The notes beneath the pieces were generated by a model. It was not told where the DNA came from and did not search any database. It saw only the letters and a list, made by a program, of their open reading frames with translations. Made by a program: the position numbers and the translations under genes. Of a stretch of DNA of 34,633 nt, positions 22,810 to 31,372 are shown piece after piece. The DNA lies in the NCBI GenBank assembly GCA_013824325.1, contig PNNP01000004.1:1-34633 (forward strand), in the 5' to 3' direction. Numbering within the stretch: the stretch's first letter is position 1; each line of letters starts with the position of its first letter. The DNA is from Thermodesulfovibrio sp. (GTDB lineage Bacteria > Nitrospirota > Thermodesulfovibrionia > Thermodesulfovibrionales > Dissulfurispiraceae).

Positions 22810-24193
22810 TCACTACTCCCTTCAAATCGTAATCAAAGGCGTCCACAATCTCAACAGTCACAACATCACCCACTTTTAAAAATGCGTTATGTGTAATGCG
22901 TGACGCGTGATAAGTATTTACCTTAAACACATTACTCATTACGTATAACTCATTATGGTTTAATATGACTGCTCCGTCTATTTCGGGTGCATGGGAATAA
23001 AGCCTTGCAATGGCTACATCGCCGTCAACTTCATCAATCAATGCCTCATATCTTTTGCCGATAAGCTCCCTGTTTTTCTCCAGCGATATAAGCGCCTGCC
23101 TTTTCATTATATCATCAAACCTTCTTTCCTTAACCTTCCCGGGTATCTGCCCTTTCAGTTTGCCTGCAGGAGTCCCTTCTTCCCTTGAATATTTAAATAC
23201 ACCGAGTCTGTCAAATCTTACATCTTCAATAAAATCTACAAGTCCGTCAAAGTCCTCTTCGGTTTCTGTTGGAAACCCAACAATAAATGTTGTCCTCAAA
23301 ACAATTCCGGGAATGGTGCGTCTGATATTCCTTATCAATTTAATATATTCCTTCCGCGTGCCTCTCCTTCCCATTAACCTCAGGAGCCTGTCCTCTGAAT
23401 GCTGAAGCGGAATGTCAAGATACTTATATATTTTTTCCTCGCCAGCTAAATAATCAAGCAGCTTTTCATCTATAGCCGTCGGATACAGATATAAAAGCCG
23501 GATATGAAAATCCCCGTCTATTGACGCGATATCCTTTAACAAGGATGCAAGATTATAACCGCTAAATTCCCTGCCGTAACTCGTAATATCCTGTGCCACG
23601 AGTATCAGTTCTCTGATACCATTCTGAATATAGTCTTCTGCTTCCTTCAATATATTTTCCGGAGGGATGCTTCTGAATCTTCCCCTTATTGCAGGGATAA
23701 CACAAAACGTGCATCTCTTGTCACAACCTTCAGCGATTTTGAGATAAGCATAAGATTGTGAGTTCTGAGTTCTGAGTTCTGAGTTTAGGAGAACAAAATC
23801 AGAAATTCCTTTTTTCCCTAACTCAAACTTCTTAACTCCAGACTCCACTTTTTTGCAATACTCTATAATCTTTTCATCATCCCCGACTCCCCAGATGCTG
23901 TCTATTTCCGGTATCTCCCTGAACAGCTCGTCTTTATACCTCTTTGCAAGACAGCCGAATACAACAAGTTTCTTTGTCCCTGCCGCCTTTTTTATTTCCG
24001 AGAGTCTGAGTATTTCCTCTATGGATTCATCCTTTGCCTCCCTTATAAAGCCGCATGTATTTAAGAGAATAATATCCGCATCATTCATATCATCTGTATG
24101 AACAAAACCTGCTGATATGAATCTTTTGGCAAGATGACCTGAATCAACAATATTTTTGGGACAGCCGAGTGTTGTAATGTGCACCTTAATCAT
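22769..24193 (-). CDS. rimO: Ribosomal protein S12 methylthiotransferase RimO
   Basis: RimO is a radical SAM methylthiotransferase that modifies an aspartate of ribosomal protein S12. Counting from the ATG at 24193, the N-terminal domain holds cluster ligands C11 (LGCPKN), C47 (NTCGF) and C81 (FGCLAKR). The radical SAM ligands are C157, C161 and C164 (CDKRCTFC). A C-terminal TRAM domain ends near VTVEIVDAFDYDLKG. The frame extends to a TTG at 24208, but the ATG is preferred because MIKVHITTLGCPKN is the usual start. Three heptad tracts enlarge the protein: about residues 114-146 before YAYLKIAEGC, about 412-437 within TRAM, and the C-terminal tail. All catalytic motifs remain intact, so it is expected to work. 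Confidence 0.95.
   Translation of the reverse strand: MIKVHITTLGCPKNIVDSGHLAKRFISAGFVHTDDMNDADIILLNTCGFIREAKDESIEEILRLSEIKKAAGTKKLVVFGCLAKRYKDELFREIPEIDSIWGVGDDEKIIEYCKKVESGVKKFELGKKGISDFVLLNSELRTQNSQSYAYLKIAEGCDKRCTFCVIPAIRGRFRSIPPENILKEAEDYIQNGIRELILVAQDITSYGREFSGYNLASLLKDIASIDGDFHIRLLYLYPTAIDEKLLDYLAGEEKIYKYLDIPLQHSEDRLLRLMGRRGTRKEYIKLIRNIRRTIPGIVLRTTFIVGFPTETEEDFDGLVDFIEDVRFDRLGVFKYSREEGTPAGKLKGQIPGKVKERRFDDIMKRQALISLEKNRELIGKRYEALIDEVDGDVAIARLYSHAPEIDGAVILNHNELYVMSNVFKVNTYHASRITHNAFLKVGDVVTVEIVDAFDYDLKGVVIDDRRFRISELKS
22882..22958. repeat. Heptad-periodic tract in the RimO TRAM domain
   Basis: Eleven 7-bp units occur in register: a left arm of ATGCGTT/ATGCGTG/ACGCGTG type and a right arm of ATTACTC/ATTACGT/ATAACTC type, roughly complementary to each other. 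It encodes a Tyr/Ser/His/Asn-rich loop between ILNHN and LKVGDVVTVEIVD. Confidence 0.82.
23754..23851. repeat. Heptad-periodic tract in the RimO interdomain linker
   Basis: Fourteen 7-bp units occur in constant register, including three perfect AGTTCTG copies (23761-23781). The distal half (CTTAACT, CCAGACT, CCACTTT) is roughly complementary to the proximal half. It encodes SELRTQNSQ and a charged segment just before YAYLKIAEGC. Confidence 0.85.
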
Positions 24194-24617
24194 TTCTGTT
24201 TCTGACAACCGCCTGATAGACTATTATATAGCTGACTATTGCTGAGAAAAGACCGAGCAGGGTAGTGCCGACAACAAAGGGCCATAGAAGAGTCCCCATC
24301 TCTTTGATAATATCAACAAGTTTTATATCATTCCAGTTGATTGAGGGAATTATGCTGTCTATTCCGAGCAGCTTTGCTCCAAGCCATGTTGCAAATGTGT
24401 AAATAGGCACAATAGTCCACGGGTTAGTAATATAAACGCCAATGATGGTTACAAATTTATTCAGTTTAAAAAGCCATGCTGCAATTATACCCATAACCGT
24501 GTGAATGCCCAGAAAGGGTGACATACCTATAAAGATTCCAATTGCAAAGGAAATAGCAATCTTTCCTGGGGAATCCTTGACTCTTATTACTTCCCTTAAT
24601 TTATCCCTGAGACCCAA
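24186..24617 (-). CDS. DUF2062 family membrane protein
   Basis: The 143-aa product has the DUF2062 signature: a basic N-terminus, SPGKIAISFAIGIFIGMSPFLGIHTVMGIIAAWLFKLNK, and ITNPWTIVPIYTFATWLGAKLLG, with a final hydrophobic span near the C-terminus (three to four spans). The function of the family is unknown; it is often near envelope or lipid genes. The frame starts with TTG at 24617, inside the thiL end (17-bp overlap), and there is no clear ribosome-binding site, suggesting coupling. It overlaps the rimO start by eight bases. Confidence 0.82.
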   Translation of the reverse strand: MGLRDKLREVIRVKDSPGKIAISFAIGIFIGMSPFLGIHTVMGIIAAWLFKLNKFVTIIGVYITNPWTIVPIYTFATWLGAKLLGIDSIIPSINWNDIKLVDIIKEMGTLLWPFVVGTTLLGLFSAIVSYIIVYQAVVRNRND

Positions 24618-25695
24618 AGTGCTGGTAACCTTTTACCTTGAGAGCGGATTTTCTGCCTGTTTTATCTATAACGACTCTCTTTTTTTCAACGATATGACCT
24701 ATACAGCTAACTTTTATATTGTGTGATTTGTTATAAGTGCTCTCGGGAAAATTAGCGGCTGTAAATAAAAGCTCATAATCCTCGCCCCCTGAAGTTGCAA
24801 GCATGAATGGGTCCAATCCCATAATGTCCGCTGCATACTGCATCTCTTTTGATAGCGGGATGCTTTCTGAATAAACCACTGCACCCACATTGCACTCATC
24901 ACAGATTCGGGATAAATCAACAAACAAGCCGTCGCTTATATCTATCATTGATGTGGCATGATTTGTTAATTCATTGGAATCCCTTGCAACAGGCATAAGG
25001 TGCCTCGCTATTAAAGGCTCTGCTATGCTCCAGTTAAGAGTTAAGAGTTTGGAGTTATGAGTTAAGGATAAGGCCTTTTCATCTTTCTTCTTTTGTTTTT
25101 TACTTTTAACTCTAAACTCATAACCCTTAACTCTATACCTTGACTCATCTGTAAGTCGTTGCAGAAGCGCGAGCCCGCATGCCGAATCTCCTAATGTTGA
25201 AGTTATATAAATCTTATCGCCAACAGAAGCGCCGCCCCTTGTAACAATTTCATCTGCCTGGCCGATTACAGTTGCAGAAATAACCATGTCATTCTCAGCA
25301 GCAGACATGTCGCCTCCAAGCAATTTCACACCGTAAATATCCATTGCTGATGAAACCCCATCATAAAACCTCCAAAAAAACTCCTCTTCAGTATCCTTTT
25401 TCATTGACAGGTTTAAAAAAAGATACATGGGCTGTCCGCCCATTGCCATAATGTCGCTGACATTAACAGACATCAGCTTAAATCCAAGATGAAAAGGAGA
25501 GGTATAGCTCAAATCAAAATGAATCCCCTCGTTCATCATATCAGTTGTAACAATGATTCGCTCTTTTTGGGGGGCAATAACAGCAGCATCATCACCTATG
25601 CCGACTATGATGCTTCTGTCTTCCTTGGAAGTGGAGCTAAACCTTTCCCTTACTTCTTTTAGAAGCTTTAACTCTCCTATTTGATGAAGCCGCAT
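24601..25695 (-). CDS. thiL: Thiamine-monophosphate kinase
   Basis: ThiL phosphorylates thiamine monophosphate to the active cofactor thiamine diphosphate. The 364-aa product has GIGDDAAVI (33-41), the [15 protein letters not shown] block, [20 protein letters not shown] and [12 protein letters not shown], all conserved in the PurM/ThiL superfamily. It is about 35-40 residues longer than typical ThiL because residues about 184-221, rich in Lys, Leu and Ser, are encoded by a heptad-periodic tract placed before the [15 protein letters not shown] block. The N-terminus overlaps the lon 3' end by 59 bp; this start is kept because [10 protein letters not shown] aligns with usual ThiL N-termini. No other thiamine gene is nearby. 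Confidence 0.95.
   Translation of the reverse strand: MRLHQIGELKLLKEVRERFSSTSKEDRSIIVGIGDDAAVIAPQKERIIVTTDMMNEGIHFDLSYTSPFHLGFKLMSVNVSDIMAMGGQPMYLFLNLSMKKDTEEEFFWRFYDGVSSAMDIYGVKLLGGDMSAAENDMVISATVIGQADEIVTRGGASVGDKIYITSTLGDSACGLALLQRLTDESRYRVKGYEFRVKSKKQKKKDEKALSLTHNSKLLTLNWSIAEPLIARHLMPVARDSNELTNHATSMIDISDGLFVDLSRICDECNVGAVVYSESIPLSKEMQYAADIMGLDPFMLATSGGEDYELLFTAANFPESTYNKSHNIKVSCIGHIVEKKRVVIDKTGRKSALKVKGYQHFGSQG
25032..25143. repeat. Heptad-periodic inverted-arm tract inside thiL
   Basis: Sixteen 7-bp units (112 bp) occur in constant register. The left arm is AGTTAAG/AGTTATG/AGTTTGG and the right arm ACTCTAA/ACTCATA/ACCCTTA. The arms are near complements around a T-rich centre, so the transcript could form a long hairpin. 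It is the clearest member of the family in the window. Confidence 0.9.
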
Positions 25696-28165
25696 TTTTT
25701 AGTTTTGAAGTTTTTATTTTACTGCCTTTTTTGCTGTCTGACCTGTCTGAAGTTGACTTAGCAGCGATCTCAGCCTTTGAATTAACGGTTTTTGCCGGAT
25801 TCTCTTTTTTCACAAAAACTGCTTCCAATACATCATCCATAGACTCAGCAAGTACAAAATTCATGCCCTCCTTAACATACTTGGGAAGGTCATCCAGGTC
25901 TTTTTTATTCCTGTGCGGAATTATCACAGTTTTCATTCCCATTCTTTTGGCAGCAAGTGCCTTTTCCTTAAGTCCTCCTATCGGCAGAACCCTTCCCCTG
26001 AGTGTCACCTCTCCGGTCATTGCAACATCCCTTCTTATAGCCCTTCCTGTGAGTGCTGATGCAATAGAACTTGCCATTGTTATGCCTGCAGAAGGTCCGT
26101 CCTTTGGAATAGCGCCTGCAGGCACATGTATATGCAAATCAATCTTCGAGAATGTATCATCGCTTATGCCGAGCTCCTTTGACTTTGACCTGACATAACT
26201 CAATGCAGCCTGTGCTGATTCCTTCATCACGTCACCAAGCTGTCCTGTAAGCGTAAGATTCCCTTTTCCCTTCATTATTGTCGCTTCCACATATATTACG
26301 TCTCCTCCTGCCTCTGTCCATGCAAGCCCTGTTGCAACTCCGATTTCATTCTTCTTCATCTCTTCTTCAGGTAGATATTTGGGGATGCCGAGGTACTTAT
26401 GAAGATTATTAGCAGTAATATTGAACTTCTTCGCCTTTTCCTCTGCAACATGTCTTGCAACCTTTCTGCACAGATTGGCGATTTCACGCTCGAGATTTCT
26501 TACGCCTGCTTCTCTTGTATAATATGATATTATCTGACGGACAGCCGAATCGCTTATTTTTAAAATCTTTGAATTTATGCCATGCTCATCAAGCTGCTTC
26601 GGTATAAGGTATATTCTGGCTATATGGAGCTTCTCCTCCTCAGTATATCCCGAAAGATAGAGTATCTCCATCCTGTCCTTCAGGGCTCCGGGTATAGTAT
26701 CGGTAAGATTGCCTGTTGTTATAAACATCACCTTTGACAAATCAAACGGAACCGCCAGATAGTGGTCAACAAATGAATTGTTCTGCTCCGGGTCAAGCAC
26801 CTCAAGAAGTGCTGAGGAAGGGTCTCCCCTGAAATCCATTCCGATCTTGTCTATTTCGTCAAGCATGACGACCGGATTGTTTGTCCCTGCCTGCTTTATC
26901 CCCTGTATAACCCTGCCGGGAAGCGCACCGACATATGTCCTTCTGTGTCCCCTTATCTCTGCTTCATCACGGACACCTCCGAGTGACATTCTCACAAATT
27001 CCCTGCCGAGCGCCTTTGCTATTGAACGTCCAAGAGATGTCTTGCCGACTCCAGGCGGTCCGATAAAACACAAAATCGGTCCCTTCATCTTTTCTTTCAA
27101 TTTCCTGACACTGAGGTATTCAAGTATTCTTTCCTTGACTTTTTCAAGGTCGTAATGATCTTCGTTTAAAACCTTATCAGCTGCTTTAATATCAAGCTGG
27201 TCTTTAGTGCTCTTTGACCATGGTATCTCTGTAAGCCATTCAAGATATGTCCGTATAGTTCCTGCCTCTGCGCTGTCAGGATGCATCTTTTCAAGGCGCC
27301 TCAACTGTTTTTCAGCCTCTTTCATCACCTTCTCAGGCATCTGTGCATCTTCTATTTTTTTCTTAAATTCCCTGATTTCCTCTGTACGCTCGTCTATATC
27401 GCCCAATTCCTTCTGTATTGCCTTTAGTTGCTCCCTCAGAAAGTATTCTCTCTGAGTCTTGTCTATCTCGCCGCGAGCCTCTGTCTGAATCTTCTGCTGA
27501 ATGGTCAGTAGTTGTATTTCTCTGGTCAATATTTCATTTATGCGCTTTAACCTCTTAATAGGGTCTGACATCTCCAGTATCTCCTGTGACTGGTCTGTCT
27601 TTAAACCGAGATTGGAAGCTATAAGGTCAGATAGTTTCCCAGGGTCGTCTATGTGTTCCGTAACCACCATAATATCAGGCAATATGGTCTTGCCGAGAGA
27701 TACAGCCTTATCAAGCTGCTCCTTTACATTCCTTATCAAAGCCTCATTTTCAAGCGTCATCTCCTGAGACTTTGATTCAACCATCTTCTCGATTTCAGCC
27801 ATATAGAATAACTCTTGCTGTAAAAATTTCACTGCCCTCGCCTTATTCAATCCCTGAACAAGTATCTTAACCCTGCCGTCAGGGAGTTTCAACATCCTCA
27901 TTATCATACAGACTGTTCCAACTGAATAGAGGTCGTTCGGTTCAGGTGATTCAACATTGATATCCTTCTGGCTGAGAAGCAGTATCATCCTGTTTGTATT
28001 CAGTGAGTGGTCAATTGCCTTTATTGAAACCTCCCGGCCGACAAACAGTGGTATTATCATATAGGGAAACACGACTATATCCCTGACCGGCAATACAGGC
28101 AATGTGCCCGGAATCTCTATTTCTTTGTCTTTATCTTCATTGTTTTTTTTATCAATCTCGTTCAT
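25637..28165 (-). CDS. lon: ATP-dependent protease Lon
   Basis: Lon degrades misfolded and regulatory proteins in the cytoplasm. From the ATG at 28165 the product is 842 aa. It has an N-terminal substrate domain ([23 protein letters not shown]), a coiled-coil region, an AAA+ module with Walker A GPPGVGKT (369-376), and the Ser-Lys protease domain with S692 in KDGPSAG and K735 in GGLKEK. A longer frame exists, but GGAGG before this ATG decides the start. A Lys/Ser/Arg-rich tail of roughly 55 residues extends past the normal protease end. Its last 19 codons overlap thiL. Confidence 0.97.
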   Translation of the reverse strand: MNEIDKKNNEDKDKEIEIPGTLPVLPVRDIVVFPYMIIPLFVGREVSIKAIDHSLNTNRMILLLSQKDINVESPEPNDLYSVGTVCMIMRMLKLPDGRVKILVQGLNKARAVKFLQQELFYMAEIEKMVESKSQEMTLENEALIRNVKEQLDKAVSLGKTILPDIMVVTEHIDDPGKLSDLIASNLGLKTDQSQEILEMSDPIKRLKRINEILTREIQLLTIQQKIQTEARGEIDKTQREYFLREQLKAIQKELGDIDERTEEIREFKKKIEDAQMPEKVMKEAEKQLRRLEKMHPDSAEAGTIRTYLEWLTEIPWSKSTKDQLDIKAADKVLNEDHYDLEKVKERILEYLSVRKLKEKMKGPILCFIGPPGVGKTSLGRSIAKALGREFVRMSLGGVRDEAEIRGHRRTYVGALPGRVIQGIKQAGTNNPVVMLDEIDKIGMDFRGDPSSALLEVLDPEQNNSFVDHYLAVPFDLSKVMFITTGNLTDTIPGALKDRMEILYLSGYTEEEKLHIARIYLIPKQLDEHGINSKILKISDSAVRQIISYYTREAGVRNLEREIANLCRKVARHVAEEKAKKFNITANNLHKYLGIPKYLPEEEMKKNEIGVATGLAWTEAGGDVIYVEATIMKGKGNLTLTGQLGDVMKESAQAALSYVRSKSKELGISDDTFSKIDLHIHVPAGAIPKDGPSAGITMASSIASALTGRAIRRDVAMTGEVTLRGRVLPIGGLKEKALAAKRMGMKTVIIPHRNKKDLDDLPKYVKEGMNFVLAESMDDVLEAVFVKKENPAKTVNSKAEIAAKSTSDRSDSKKGSKIKTSKLKNAASSNRRVKASKRSKGKV

Positions 28166-28181
28166 TACAATATCCTCCACA

Positions 28182-28571
28182 TTACTCAATTTCTCTTTTC
28201 TCAATCATAATTTTTATCAACTTGCCCTTCAACTTAGGAAATTTTACAGTTAAAACTCCGTTACAATAAGATGCCTCACCGGCTGTGGTATTCACAAAAA
28301 TAGGAATCTTTAATACCCGTCTAAACCTCCTCATCCCCCTTTCCATGCAGAGGTATTTAAACTTGCTTTCTGCAAACTCATCATTACTCTCAACCCTGAC
28401 TCCCTCGATTATAAGCAAATTCTCATAAACCCTTATGGATATATTTGAAGGGTCTGTACCGGGCAAATCAACCTCGAATACAAGGTCATCATCGGTTTCA
28501 TAAAAATCTATGAGCGGACCTGTGCAGGTTCCCACCTCATAAAAAAACAGCCCTTTTAAAACACCTTTCAT
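28182..28571 (-). CDS. Divergent Hsp20/alpha-crystallin-type protein
   Basis: The 129-aa product resembles a small heat shock protein core: [39 protein letters not shown], then [33 protein letters not shown]. The N-terminal arm is very short and the C-terminal I-x-I anchor is unclear ([10 protein letters not shown]). It starts within the galU stop (ATGA overlap) and precedes lon by about 16 bp. Pairing a holdase with Lon would place chaperone and protease in one transcription unit, which is plausible but inferred. It is clearly different from the Hsp20 at 4487-4906. Confidence 0.85.
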   Translation of the reverse strand: MKGVLKGLFFYEVGTCTGPLIDFYETDDDLVFEVDLPGTDPSNISIRVYENLLIIEGVRVESNDEFAESKFKYLCMERGMRRFRRVLKIPIFVNTTAGEASYCNGVLTVKFPKLKGKLIKIMIEKREIE

Positions 28572-29440
28572 GATAACGTTTTTATCTTTTTTATCAAAAA
28601 GTCCTTAAAATCTTTTGACAGCTCATCATTTTTAAGAGCAAGGTCAACTGTTGCCTCCAGATATCCGAGCTTGTCTCCAACATCATATCTTTTGCCTCTT
28701 ATAAGATACCCGTAAATTGGCGTTTTCCTTACAAGTTCTTTCAATGCATCAGTAAGCTGTATCTCCCCGCCTGCACCCGGTTTTTGTCTGGCAAGGTGTT
28801 CAAATATTTCAGGTGTCAGGATATACCTGCCAATTATAGCCAGATTAGAAGGTGCTTTCTCAGGGCTCGGCTTTTCTATCAGATTTTTTATTTTATATAC
28901 CCTTCCTTCCTGTACCCCGTCAATAACACCATAGCGGTTGACTTCAGATATTGGAACCTCTTCAAGTGCGATAACCGGACACTTCTTCTCAGCATAAATC
29001 TTTAACATCTCTTTAAGCAGAGGGTATTCCGGGTCAATTATATCGTCACTTAAAATAACCGCAAACGGTTCATCCCTCACAAAAGGTTCTGCGCAAAGTA
29101 TTGCATGACCGAGTCCGAGTGCAGCCCTCTGGCGTATATAGGCAAACTTAATCTGATTCCACTTATTAATCTCTTTCAGGAGTTTGCTCTTGCCTGTAAC
29201 CTTAAGTTTCTCTTCCAGTTCAAATGCAGAATCAAAATGGTCTTCTATGGCCCTTTTGTGCTTGCCTGTAATAATAATAAATTCCTCTATCCCGCATGAT
29301 ATGGACTCCTCAACCGCATACTGAATCAGCGGCTTATCCACAATCGGCAGCATCTCTTTGGGGGATGCCTTGGTAGCAGGTAGGAATCTCGTACCGAGAC
29401 CTGCTGCAGGGAGTATCGCTTTTTTAACCTTTGTCTTCAT
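28568..29440 (-). CDS. galU: UTP-glucose-1-phosphate uridylyltransferase
   Basis: GalU makes UDP-glucose from UTP and glucose 1-phosphate for envelope polysaccharides. The 290-aa product has the nucleotide-binding start ILPAAGLGTRFLPATKASPKEMLPIVDKPLIQYAVEE, then the KRAIEDHFD block, QRAALGLGHAILCAEP, VILSDDIID, and the GAGGEIQLTDAL block near residue 215, all GalU-specific. Length is normal. AGGTGAT precedes the ATG. It starts 27 bp downstream of tRNA-Leu and may share its transcript. It is the first protein gene of the overlapping run galU-hsp20-lon-thiL-DUF2062-rimO-M50. Confidence 0.96.
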   Translation of the reverse strand: MKTKVKKAILPAAGLGTRFLPATKASPKEMLPIVDKPLIQYAVEESISCGIEEFIIITGKHKRAIEDHFDSAFELEEKLKVTGKSKLLKEINKWNQIKFAYIRQRAALGLGHAILCAEPFVRDEPFAVILSDDIIDPEYPLLKEMLKIYAEKKCPVIALEEVPISEVNRYGVIDGVQEGRVYKIKNLIEKPSPEKAPSNLAIIGRYILTPEIFEHLARQKPGAGGEIQLTDALKELVRKTPIYGYLIRGKRYDVGDKLGYLEATVDLALKNDELSKDFKDFLIKKIKTLS

Positions 29441-29466
29441 TTCTATTCTATCACCTAAACTCTTAA

Positions 29467-29551
29467 TGCCGGAGACGAGACTCGAACTCGTACACAGCTA
29501 AGCTGCGAGGGATTTTAAGTCCCTTGCGTCTACCAATTCCGCCACTCCGGC
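29467..29551 (-). tRNA. tRNA-Leu (anticodon UAA)
   Basis: The minus strand folds as a class II tRNA. Acceptor GCCGGAG (29545-29551) pairs with CTCCGGC (29468-29474), and the discriminator A is at 29467. The anticodon stem AGGGA/TCCCT holds loop CTTAAAA with anticodon TAA. A long variable arm and GTTCGAGTC T-loop are present. CCA is not encoded. Confidence 0.97.
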
Positions 29552-29571
29552 TTGTCATGACATTAACTAAA

Positions 29572-29601
29572 ATACTACTAAAAATCAATGCGAAAGTGCA
29601 A
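29572..29601 (-). promoter_or_regulatory. Possible promoter of tRNA-Leu and the galU operon
   Basis: On the minus strand TTGCAC (29596-29601) and TAGTAT (29572-29577) are spaced 18 bp and end about 20 bp before the tRNA. Both boxes are imperfect. Its location before a tRNA and a long operon is the main support. Confidence 0.35.
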
Positions 29602-29685
29602 CTTTAACACCGGGAACTATTTTGCTTACATCCGGCAAAAAGCAGGAAAAATCTGAAAGATATCAGAGATTTTTTGATAAATGAA

Positions 29686-29892
29686 TCAATGGCGTCTCTT
29701 GCAAGCAGAGGGAGCCATTCTAACTTTCATATAGCTTTCGTACATCTCAGCGCCATATGAGATACAGATTTCACAGAATTTTCTCTTCGTGTAGGTAATC
29801 TTTCCGTCAGGATTCTCATTGCCTATCCTGATGATAAATATCTTGTTATCTTTATCCCCTTCGCTGCCGCAAATCTCACACTTGCTTTTCAT
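29686..29892 (-). CDS. Small zinc-ribbon-like protein, unknown function
   Basis: The 68-aa product has CEICGSEG at the start and CEIC in the middle (two CxxC pairs about 35 residues apart), with a basic C-terminus ending CKRRH. The spacing suggests a single zinc-ribbon site. I recognise no family. It stands alone between the tRNA-Leu and tupC regions, on the same strand. A weak stem-loop followed by T residues occurs shortly downstream (about 29649-29675). It could be a nucleic-acid-binding or regulatory protein, but nothing in the sequence decides this. Confidence 0.6.
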   Translation of the reverse strand: MKSKCEICGSEGDKDNKIFIIRIGNENPDGKITYTKRKFCEICISYGAEMYESYMKVRMAPSACKRRH

Positions 29893-29988
29893 GAATGGTA
29901 GTATAAATTATTTTATAAAACTATTCAAAGACTTTTCCTAAAACATCAATCCCCCAAATACAATATTTATGCAAATGTGCTTAGAAAA

Positions 29989-30648
29989 TTAAGAGTTTGT
30001 ATCGATAATACTTCCGTTTTTCATAATCAATATTCTGTCTGCAAGCTTTTCTGCCTGGGATTTATCATGGGTTGTAATGACAACAATGGATCTGCCCTCT
30101 CTTTTCATCTTCAGGATTATATCCTCTATAATCTCTGTGTTTTTCTGGTCAATAGATGCTGTGGGTTCATCAAGGAAAAGCATTTCCGGCTCTATCACAA
30201 AAGCCCTTGCAATGCCGAGTCTCTGTATCTCTCCGCTTGAAAGTGTAAGGGCATTATGTTTCTTCTTGTGATATAAGCCTACAAAATCGAGTGCCCTGTC
30301 CACTTTCTCTTCAGTTTCCTTACCGGTCATCCCCCTTATTTTCAGACCATATTCCACATTTTTATAAACAGTTGTATTAAACACCCCTATTTTAGGCAAC
30401 ACAAGTGATATCCTGCGTCTCAGTCCAATATCTTTTTCTAACATATTGTTATCCAAAAAATAATTAATTTCTCCTTTGTCATATTCTTCAAGGAGACAGC
30501 AAATCCTGAGAAATGTCGACTTGCCGCAGCCATTGGGTCCCATCAGTACATAGATGCCGCTGCTGTCAAAGGGAAAAGAGCAACCTTTCAGAACAGCGTC
30601 TCCGTTATAAGTTTTCCAGATATCTGACACAGTTAATCTCAGACCCAT
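29989..30648 (-). CDS. tupC: Tungstate ABC transporter ATP-binding protein TupC
   Basis: The 219-aa product is an ABC ATPase with Walker A GPNGCGKST (37-45), signature LSSGEIQRLGIARAF, Walker B MLFLDEP and the H-loop VVITTHD. It lacks the C-terminal TOBE domain of ModC-type molybdate ATPases, in agreement with TupC. It powers import through TupB at the inner membrane. It overlaps the tupB end by ten bases and has GAGGCG before its ATG. Substrate is assigned from TupA and gene order. The 96-bp gap to the next gene at lower coordinates contains nothing recognisable. Confidence 0.88.
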   Translation of the reverse strand: MGLRLTVSDIWKTYNGDAVLKGCSFPFDSSGIYVLMGPNGCGKSTFLRICCLLEEYDKGEINYFLDNNMLEKDIGLRRRISLVLPKIGVFNTTVYKNVEYGLKIRGMTGKETEEKVDRALDFVGLYHKKKHNALTLSSGEIQRLGIARAFVIEPEMLFLDEPTASIDQKNTEIIEDIILKMKREGRSIVVITTHDKSQAEKLADRILIMKNGSIIDTNS

Positions 30649-31352
30649 CTGTTCGCCTCTACCATACCCTTTTTCTGAATCAAATGAAGTGCTGAATTTA
30701 TTATCAATGAGATTGTTAGAAGAATTATACCCAGAGCAAGGGCAAGCTCAAAATTACCCTTATCTGTTTCAAGCGCGATGGTTGTTGTCATAACGCGCGT
30801 GTATCCTGCTATATTTCCGCCGACAATCAGTATTGCTCCAACCTCTGCCATCACCCTTCCAAGCGCAGCCATAATGCCTGAGATTATTCCGTACCGTGCC
30901 TCCTTAACAATAGTGGCGGTCACCTGAAGAGGCGTTGCTCCAAGAGCCATTGAAGCCTGTTTAATAATAGGGTCAACACTGATAATGGCTGAATGGCAGA
31001 GAGATGCTACAATAGGAAACGCAAGAATACACTGTGCAATAATCATTGCTGTCGGTGAATAAAGCAGTGCCATAAAACCGAGAGGACCGCTCCTCGATAA
31101 TATTAAATACACAAAAAGCCCTACCACCACAGGAGGAAGTCCCATAAAAGTATTCAGAATACTGATAATTATCCCCCTCCCACGAAATCTCTTCAGCCCT
31201 GTCATAGCTCCCATAGGCAGACCTGCGAATGTCGCTATTATCAGAGCACCTCCGGAAACTTTGAAGGAGAGGATTATGATAGCAATTAGCTCCTGATCAA
31301 GGTTAAATATCAGTGAAAAAGCTTTTATAAAAGCACCTATTATGTATTCCAT
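30639..31352 (-). CDS. tupB: Tungstate ABC transporter permease TupB
   Basis: The 237-aa product has about five or six transmembrane spans. The binding-protein-dependent transport signature is in the cytoplasmic loop ASMALGATPLQVTATIVKEARYGIISGIMAALGRVMAEVGAI, the EAA-type contact with the ATPase. Length and the compact TupB-like arrangement agree with the family. It follows tupA by about 20 bp and overlaps tupC. Confidence 0.9.
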   Translation of the reverse strand: MEYIIGAFIKAFSLIFNLDQELIAIIILSFKVSGGALIIATFAGLPMGAMTGLKRFRGRGIIISILNTFMGLPPVVVGLFVYLILSRSGPLGFMALLYSPTAMIIAQCILAFPIVASLCHSAIISVDPIIKQASMALGATPLQVTATIVKEARYGIISGIMAALGRVMAEVGAILIVGGNIAGYTRVMTTTIALETDKGNFELALALGIILLTISLIINSALHLIQKKGMVEANRWV

Positions 31353-31372
31353 ATCTCAATTCACACATCCAC

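Noticed and set aside
29467-29600. tRNA-Leu considered as an integration site of a genomic island
   Set aside because: No integrase, no duplicated tRNA 3' end and no change in gene type is seen beside it; the flanks are housekeeping genes.
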